A DNA stretch of 64,000 bases from Zoogloeaceae bacterium (GTDB lineage: Bacteria > Pseudomonadota > Gammaproteobacteria > Burkholderiales > Rhodocyclaceae), in the NCBI GenBank assembly GCA_031256795.1, contig JAIRPW010000018.1, forward strand, positions 1 to 64,000. Reading direction: 5' to 3'. The first letter of the stretch is position 1. Each line of letters begins with the position of its first letter. Positions 58,897 to 64,000 of this stretch are shown one piece after another. The notes below the pieces were generated by a model that made no database searches, was not told the DNA's origin, and was given only the letters and a program-made list of their open reading frames with translations. Position numbers and translations under genes: made by a program.

Positions 58897-60816
58897 TCAG
58901 GAAAGTCCGGCGCGGGTTTCCAGCGCTTCCCAGCGTGTCATGAGTTCCAGCAATTCCATTTCCAGAGACGAGGCGCGTTCCGCGAGGGCGCGCGCCGTAT
59001 GGGGCGCGCGGTGGGTTTCCGGTTTTTCCAGGTCGCGCAGCAGCGCGGACTGTTCTGCTTCCAGACGCGCGATGCGCTCTGGCAGGGCTTCCAGTTCCCG
59101 GATCTCTTTCCAGCTTAGGCGTTCGTTGGAATGGTCTTTTGGCGCGGTTTCTCTTTTTCTTGGCTTTTTTTCGGGCGGTTTGGCGTCTGCTTTTCCCGTT
59201 TCGGGCGCGGCGCTTTTCGCGCGCGCCGCTTGCCAATCGCTGTAACCGCCCGCGTATTCGCGCCATAGCCCTCCGCCTTCCGCAACCAGCGTTTGCGTGA
59301 CAACCTGATCCAGAAAGGCGCGGTCATGGCTGACCAGAAAAAGCGTGCCAGAATATTCCTGCAACAGCGCTTCTAAAAGTTCCAGCGTTTCGATGTCCAG
59401 ATCGTTGGTCGGCTCGTCCAGCACCAGCACGTTGGCGGGGCGGGCAAAAAGCCGCGCGAGTAAAAGCCGGTTTTTCTCGCCGCCAGACAGAGTCTTGACT
59501 GGCGAACGGGCGCGCTCCGGCGCGAACAGAAAATCTTCCAGATACCCAATGACATGCTTTCTCGTCCCGCCGATTTCTATATGGTCGGAACCGGGGGAGA
59601 TGACGTCAATGAGCCGCGCTTCGGGGTCAAGCGCCGCGCGGAATTGATCAAAATAGGCGACAGTCTGTCGCGTGCCGCGCCGAATTTGCCCTGCGTCCGG
59701 GGAAAGATCGCCCAGGATAAGACGCAATAGCGTGGTTTTCCCCGCGCCATTCGCGCCGATGAGTCCGATTTTGTCGCCGCGCAGAATGCGCGCGGAAAAG
59801 TTCCGCACGATGATTTTTTCTCCGAACGCTTTGTCAACCGCTTCCAGTTCCGCGATCAAGCGCCCGCTTTGCGTTTCTTTTCCGCCCGAGTCCAGACGAA
59901 ACCGCGCCTGCCCCAGACGCGCGCGGCGTTCCTCTCGCGCGGCGCGTAATTTTTCCAGACGGGCGACGCGAAAAGCCGCGCGCGTCCGCCGCGCTTCCAC
60001 GCCCTTGCGCCGCCAGGCTTCCTCCGCGTCCAGCAGCCGGTCCGCCTTGCGTTCCGTGACAATTTCTTCCTGGAGCAGCAGTTCCTTTTTCTTCTGATAG
60101 GCCGCGAAATTGCCCGGAAAACTCAGGATCCGACCGCGATCCAGTTCCACAATGCGCGTCGCCAAACGATCCAGAAAATGGCGGTCATGTGAAATGAAGC
60201 AGAGGGCGAGATGAGATTCCAGAAGCAGCGCCTCCAGCCAGTCAATGGAGGAAGTGTCCAGATGGTTTGTCGGTTCGTCGAGGAGCAGAACATCCGGCTC
60301 AAGAGCAAAAGCGCGCGCCAGCGCCAGCCGTTTTTTCTCCCCGCCGGAAAGTTTTTCGACCGGCATGGCCGCGGAGAGGGAAAAACGGTCGACCAGCCGC
60401 TCGGCCTTTGCCCGCCAGTTCCAGGAGCCTTCCGTCTCCAGCGCGCGCTGGAGCGTGTCCAGTTTGAGGAGCTGTTCCTGTGCATGGCTTTGGGCAAGCG
60501 TTTGCGTGATGTTCTGGTATTCAGAGATTTGCCGGACGGGGTTGCCCATCCCTTCGGCAATGCTTTGAAAGACGGTCATTCCCGGCGCAAACGTATTTTC
60601 CTGCGGCACGTGAGCGATACGCGCGCCATCGCGCCGCCAGGCAATGCCGTCGTCCAGAGCGGCTTGTCCCGCCAGAGCCGACAGCATGGACGATTTTCCT
60701 GTGCCGTTGCGTCCAATCAGCGCGACGCGCTCCTCCGCGTCCAGAGAGAAATCCACTTGATCCAGCAGGGCGGTATGCCCGAAAGAAAGACAAGCGCGTT
60801 CGAGTTTCAACCACAT
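58897..60816 (-). CDS. uup: ABC-F ATPase Uup
   Basis: 639 residues (E. coli 635). Two ABC domains: GRNGTGKSSMLSALAG with LSGGEKKRLALARAF, and GANGAGKTTLLRLILG with LSGGEKNRLLLARLF, joined by a linker, plus the C-terminal coiled coil (LSWKEIRELEALPERIARLE) that binds DNA in Uup. ABC-F proteins have no membrane part; Uup affects transposon excision and ribosome work. The ATG shares bases with the preceding stop (TGATG), so translation is coupled to the HDOD gene. Confidence 0.94.
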   Translation of the reverse strand: MWLKLERACLSFGHTALLDQVDFSLDAEERVALIGRNGTGKSSMLSALAGQAALDDGIAWRRDGARIAHVPQENTFAPGMTVFQSIAEGMGNPVRQISEYQNITQTLAQSHAQEQLLKLDTLQRALETEGSWNWRAKAERLVDRFSLSAAMPVEKLSGGEKKRLALARAFALEPDVLLLDEPTNHLDTSSIDWLEALLLESHLALCFISHDRHFLDRLATRIVELDRGRILSFPGNFAAYQKKKELLLQEEIVTERKADRLLDAEEAWRRKGVEARRTRAAFRVARLEKLRAAREERRARLGQARFRLDSGGKETQSGRLIAELEAVDKAFGEKIIVRNFSARILRGDKIGLIGANGAGKTTLLRLILGDLSPDAGQIRRGTRQTVAYFDQFRAALDPEARLIDVISPGSDHIEIGGTRKHVIGYLEDFLFAPERARSPVKTLSGGEKNRLLLARLFARPANVLVLDEPTNDLDIETLELLEALLQEYSGTLFLVSHDRAFLDQVVTQTLVAEGGGLWREYAGGYSDWQAARAKSAAPETGKADAKPPEKKPRKRETAPKDHSNERLSWKEIRELEALPERIARLEAEQSALLRDLEKPETHRAPHTARALAERASSLEMELLELMTRWEALETRAGLS

Positions 60817-61655
60817 CAGGAAAAAATTTCGGACGCATATTGGTAACGCGCGTCAATCGCTCCCAATATCTGGATGCTTTCCTCGTCGTTCCAGTTAATG
60901 CCCATTGTGCGGCAGGCGAGGCTGGAGATACGGCTTACCCGGTTGAATTCGCGGCGCGGAAGATCCAACGCCTGGACGATGACGTCCGCGATATGCGTTA
61001 GGGCGGGAATTTTTTCGGTCAGCGCTTTTTCGTTTTGCGCGTGGTGATTGGCAATGGCGGAGACGAGATCGGCGGGAATACGCCAATATTCCGCGACAAT
61101 CCGGCCAATCTCGCAGTGGTCCATGCCGAAGCGCTCTTGCTCGGCGGCGCAGACGTCCGCGCCGTGTACTTCCACGCTTAGGCGTACCTGCTGAAATTCC
61201 AGCGGATACGAGTAGGCGAGCCAAAACTGCCCCAGGTCATGCAGCATTCCGGCGACCAGCGCGCAATCCGGGTTAACGTTGACTCTGAGCGCGAGTTCCT
61301 GCGCGGCAATGCCTACCGCGAGACTGTGCGCCCAGTGAAAGTGCTTGCCGACAAAATTAACGGTGAAGTCCGCGATGCTCGCGGCCAGCACGATTTTTTT
61401 GACGCGGGAAAAGCCGATGAGAGAGACCGCCGTATAGACGTCCCGCGCTTCCGGCCATCCTTCGTGCCGAAGCAGCCGGTTTCCCGCAGCGAGCACTTTG
61501 CCGGTAATAATCGGATCGCGCTCAATATGACGCGCGAGCGTCATCATGCTGGCGCTATCGTCTTCCAGATCGGCCATCAGCTCAATCACAATTTGCGGAA
61601 ACGCCGGCAAACTCTCAACTTGCCGGACAATATCTTCGGAAGTAATCGTGGGCAT
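60816..61655 (-). CDS. HDOD domain signalling protein
   Basis: 279 residues. An HDOD domain spans ~10-210: IVRQVESLPAFPQIVIELMA, HIERDPIITGKVLAAGNRLL, HSLAVGIAAQEL and VAGMLHDLGQFWLAYSYP, with NHHAQNEKALTEK. HDOD domains are non-catalytic relatives of HD phosphohydrolases used in signalling and regulation of motility or stress. Shares an operon with uup and the small upstream gene. Confidence 0.9.
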   Translation of the reverse strand: MPTITSEDIVRQVESLPAFPQIVIELMADLEDDSASMMTLARHIERDPIITGKVLAAGNRLLRHEGWPEARDVYTAVSLIGFSRVKKIVLAASIADFTVNFVGKHFHWAHSLAVGIAAQELALRVNVNPDCALVAGMLHDLGQFWLAYSYPLEFQQVRLSVEVHGADVCAAEQERFGMDHCEIGRIVAEYWRIPADLVSAIANHHAQNEKALTEKIPALTHIADVIVQALDLPRREFNRVSRISSLACRTMGINWNDEESIQILGAIDARYQYASEIFS

Positions 61656-61668
61656 GGGAGTTCCTTTC

Positions 61669-61995
61669 TCAGGCCGCGCGGTAGGAAAGCACCGCGTCGA
61701 AAAACGAGCGGACGTCCGGGTCGCTCATGTCCGCGCCGGAAAAAATGGCTTGCAGACGATGGATTTGCTCTGTCTCAAACTGCTCTCGCGCCAGCTGTCC
61801 GCGCGTATCTTCTTCCGCTACGCAGACATATTGGGCGTGATGCGCGCGCAGCTGCGCCAGATTGGCCTGTGTCAGCGTGTGTTCAACCGGAAGATTAAGC
61901 ACCACGCGGCCATGCTCTGACAGCATAATGGGAGACGCGAGCGCCATGCCGGAGGAGACGGAAAAAAGAGGCAGAAAACGCGGTCGTTTAGGCAT
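61669..61995 (-). CDS. Small conserved-looking protein before an HDOD gene
   Basis: 108 residues. FSVSSGMALASPIMLSEHGR and LNLPVEHTLTQANLAQLRAH resemble the short beta-helix leader that precedes HDOD or HD-GYP domains in many proteins (GMxLAxPV ... GxxLTxxxLxxL). Here it is a separate gene 13 nt upstream of the HDOD gene, so the two may act as a pair. AAGGAG precedes 61995. Specific function unknown. Confidence 0.75.
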   Translation of the reverse strand: MPKRPRFLPLFSVSSGMALASPIMLSEHGRVVLNLPVEHTLTQANLAQLRAHHAQYVCVAEEDTRGQLAREQFETEQIHRLQAIFSGADMSDPDVRSFFDAVLSYRAA

Positions 61996-62051
61996 GACAG
62001 ACTCCTTTTGCGTTTTATTTTTAATGACATGAAAATGTCTCTGGAAGCCGC

Positions 62052-62057
62052 ATTATA
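62052..62057 (-). promoter_or_regulatory. -10 box of the HDOD-uup operon
   Basis: Perfect TATAAT on the minus strand, 57 nt upstream of the small gene's ATG. No clear -35 seen. Confidence 0.4.
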
Positions 62058-62156
62058 ACGCAAATTTCCTTTGTAAAATCTGCGGGATAGCCGCATCATT
62101 CCCGCCAAAATCGCGGCAAAAAAAGGAAATGGCGGGTTTTGCCTTTCCGGTCATGA

Positions 62157-62186
62157 TTGGACGCGAGGGCATAGGACAGAGATAAT
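62157..62186 (+). promoter_or_regulatory. trpG promoter
   Basis: TTGGAC (62157-62162), 18-nt spacer, GATAAT (62181-62186). Predicted start near 62193 leaves a ~26-nt leader with GGAAGG, so no room for a Trp leader peptide attenuator. A hairpin CCCGCCA (62101-62107)/TGGCGGG (62130-62136) with TTTT after it lies upstream of the promoter. Confidence 0.5.
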
Positions 62187-62218
62187 GACGACCCTGTGCG
62201 GAAGGAAAGAGAAAAAAC

Positions 62219-62785
62219 GTGCTGTTGCTGATCGACAACTATGATTCTTTTACCTATAACCTGGCGCAGTATTTCGGCGAGCTGGGCGAAGAGGTGCGGG
62301 TGATCCGCAACGACGCGATTACGCTTCCCGAAATTGCGTCTTTGACGCCCGACTATTTGGTATTTTCTCCTGGCCCATGCGCGCCGGCGCAAGCGGGAAT
62401 TACGCTGGAAGGCATTCGTGCCTTTGCGGGGAAAATTCCCATACTGGGCGTCTGTCTGGGGCATCAGGCGATTGGGGAGGCTTTTGGAGGCAGAGTTGTC
62501 CGCGCCCGACGCATGATGCACGGCAAGGCGTCTTTGATTCATCATGACGGCGCGGGCGTTTTTCGCGGTCTGCCGGAACCGCTGACGGGCGCGCGTTATC
62601 ACTCTCTGGCAGTGGAGCGCGAAAGCCTTCCGGAGTGTTTGGCCGTGACCGCCTGGACGGACGACGGTGAAATTATGGGCGTGCGGCATCGAACATTTTT
62701 GGCCGAGGGGGTGCAGTTTCATCCAGAATCGGTGCTCTCCGAGCAAGGACACGCGCTCTTGCGTAACTTTTTGCGGGGCGCGTAG
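62219..62785 (+). CDS. trpG: Anthranilate synthase glutaminase subunit (TrpG/PabA)
   Basis: 188 residues from a GTG with GGAAGG 14-18 nt ahead. Class I glutamine amidotransferase: [29 protein letters not shown], the nucleophile [11 protein letters not shown] (Cys), and QFHPESVLS (His-Glu). Provides ammonia to TrpE for anthranilate, and perhaps to PabB for aminobenzoate. trpE is not in the window; trpG-trpD-trpC is typical of betaproteobacteria. Confidence 0.95.
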   Translation: MLLLIDNYDSFTYNLAQYFGELGEEVRVIRNDAITLPEIASLTPDYLVFSPGPCAPAQAGITLEGIRAFAGKIPILGVCLGHQAIGEAFGGRVVRARRMMHGKASLIHHDGAGVFRGLPEPLTGARYHSLAVERESLPECLAVTAWTDDGEIMGVRHRTFLAEGVQFHPESVLSEQGHALLRNFLRGA

Positions 62786-62825
62786 CCCTTTTGCTGTTTT
62801 GCCGCGTTTTTTGTTTTAAGGATGG

Positions 62826-63860
62826 ATGATGATTACTCCTCAGCAAGCGTTGCAGCGTGTTATTGAACACCGGGAAATTTTCTATGACGAGATGATTTCC
62901 CTGATGCGTCAGATTATGGCGGGCAAGGTTTCTCCTCTGATGACCGCGGCTATTTTGGCGGGATTGCGCGTCAAAAAGGAGACGGTGGGTGAAATTGCCG
63001 CCGCAGCGACGGTAATGCGCGAGCTTGCCAGCAAAGTACCGGCGCATAGCGCGCGCGACGATCTTTTGGATGTGGTGGGAACGGGAGGGGACGGATCGTT
63101 TACCTTCAATATTTCCACCGCCACCATGTTTGTCGCAGCGGCTGCGGGCGTTCGCGTGGCCAAGCATGGCAATCGCAGCATTTCCTCCAAGTCGGGCAGC
63201 GCGGACGCGCTGATCGCGCTGGGCGTCAATCTGGATCTGACGCCGGAGCAAGTGGCGGAGTGTATTGATACTCTGGGAATTGGCTTTATGTTTGCGCCGC
63301 GCCATCATGGCGCGATGAAGAATGTCGCGGCGGTGCGCGGGGAAATGGGCGTGCGCACCATTTTCAATATTTTGGGGCCGCTGACGAATCCGGCGGAAGC
63401 GCCGAATACTCTGCTGGGCGTGTTTCATCCTGATTTAGTCGGGATTTTGGTGCGGGTTATGGAGCGGCTGGGCGCGAAGCACGTGCTTACGGTCTATGGC
63501 ATGGACGGCATGGATGAGGTGAGCCTGGGCGCGTCCACAATGGTTGGCGAACTGAAAAACGGCGTTGTTTCTGAATATGAGATTCATCCGGAGGATTTCG
63601 GGATTCGCATGGCGGGTCTGCGTAATTTCAAAGTAGCGGGGGTGGAGGAATCGAAGCAGATCGTGATTTCCACGCTGGAGAATACGCAAGGCCCCGCGCT
63701 GGACATTGTGACGCTCAACGCGGGGGTCGCGCTGTATGCCGCGAACAAGGTATCCAATATTGGCGATGGGGTGGAGCGCGCGCGGGAGGTGATCAAAAGC
63801 GGCGCCGCGCGCGCCAAGCTGGAAGAATTCGTGCGCTTCACGCAACGGTTTGCGGCATGA
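62826..63860 (+). CDS. trpD: Anthranilate phosphoribosyltransferase
   Basis: 344 residues. PRPP-binding [17 protein letters not shown] and [38 protein letters not shown] and [15 protein letters not shown]. Transfers phosphoribose to anthranilate in tryptophan synthesis. AAGGATGG precedes the ATG at 62826; the stop overlaps trpC by 4 nt (ATGA). Confidence 0.96.
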   Translation: MMITPQQALQRVIEHREIFYDEMISLMRQIMAGKVSPLMTAAILAGLRVKKETVGEIAAAATVMRELASKVPAHSARDDLLDVVGTGGDGSFTFNISTATMFVAAAAGVRVAKHGNRSISSKSGSADALIALGVNLDLTPEQVAECIDTLGIGFMFAPRHHGAMKNVAAVRGEMGVRTIFNILGPLTNPAEAPNTLLGVFHPDLVGILVRVMERLGAKHVLTVYGMDGMDEVSLGASTMVGELKNGVVSEYEIHPEDFGIRMAGLRNFKVAGVEESKQIVISTLENTQGPALDIVTLNAGVALYAANKVSNIGDGVERAREVIKSGAARAKLEEFVRFTQRFAA

Positions 63861-64000
63861 GCGATTTGCTGCGCCGTATCTTGTCGGACAAACACGAGGA
63901 AGTCCGGGCGCGGCGCGCAAAAACGCCTTTGGCGGAGCTGCGCGCCGCCGCTTTTGATATGCCGCCTACGCGGAATTTCTCGGCGGCGATTGTGGATCGC
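63857..64000 (+). CDS. trpC: Indole-3-glycerol phosphate synthase, N-terminus only
   Basis: 48 codons before the window ends. [20 protein letters not shown] and [11 protein letters not shown] match the TrpC start (lid helix and substrate-binding region). Next step after trpD in tryptophan synthesis. ATGA overlap with trpD indicates coupling. Confidence 0.9.
   Translation, partial: MSDLLRRILSDKHEEVRARRAKTPLAELRAAAFDMPPTRNFSAAIVDR

Overview
ORGANISM. The window looks like chromosomal DNA of a GC-rich betaproteobacterium. The gene order dusB-fis-purH, the two DUF4124 periplasmic proteins, the glnL-glnG (ntrBC) pair, the aroA-cmk fusion and the lolB-ispE pair all fit that class. This is inferred from gene order and family resemblance only; no 16S or ribosomal marker lies in the window. 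LAYOUT. 1-1296 is a decayed phage capsid gene (N4-gp56 family) followed by an AT-rich gap. 1.9-20.3 kb is mostly core metabolism on the plus strand: pmbA, small envelope proteins, ntrBC, leuC, a MaoC dehydratase, aroA-cmk, a TPR secretory protein, lolB, ispE, leuA, maeB and a DHH phosphoesterase. One AT-rich gene with a HEPN-like motif (4649-5170) sits in this block. 20.4-31.4 kb is mixed: a DUF4124/proline-rich protein, an MmeI-like single-chain restriction-modification (R-M) enzyme, an HD-GYP phosphodiesterase, a 1.2-kb AT-rich lipoprotein segment bracketed by 30-bp repeats, metG, and a two-gene type II R-M operon. 31.4-41.5 kb (minus strand) is a C-P lyase operon, phnCDEGHIJKLMNP, with a good Pho box in front of phnC. 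41.8-45 kb is purH, fis, dusB and a tRNA-Thr(CGU). 45.1-47.7 kb is an AlwI-type restriction enzyme with its D12-class adenine methylase. 47.7-57.3 kb (minus strand) is an MSHA-type type IV pilus operon (mshC, D, O, P, I, PilN-like, J, K, L, M, N) that lacks the motor ATPase, platform protein and major pilin here. 57.4-64 kb holds a UgpB-like binding protein, uup, an HDOD regulator, a small paralogue-like protein, and divergently trpG-trpD-trpC (cut by the window end). HOW IT WORKS TOGETHER. phn (phosphonate uptake and cleavage), its Pho box and possibly the UgpB-like protein suggest phosphorus scavenging. ntrBC, leuA/leuC, aroA and trpGDC serve nitrogen control and amino acid synthesis. HD-GYP and HDOD proteins together with the MSHA genes suggest control of surface attachment. 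Three unrelated R-M systems in 64 kb, two of them AT-rich, mark the accessory content. The most notable observations are the MSHA cluster ending abruptly at the AlwI module beside tRNA-Thr, the repeat-bracketed lipoprotein segment with a 13-G tract, the uncharacterised PD-(D/E)xK endonuclease paired with an N6-adenine methylase, and the HEPN-like orphan. All positions were read by eye; no database search was run.
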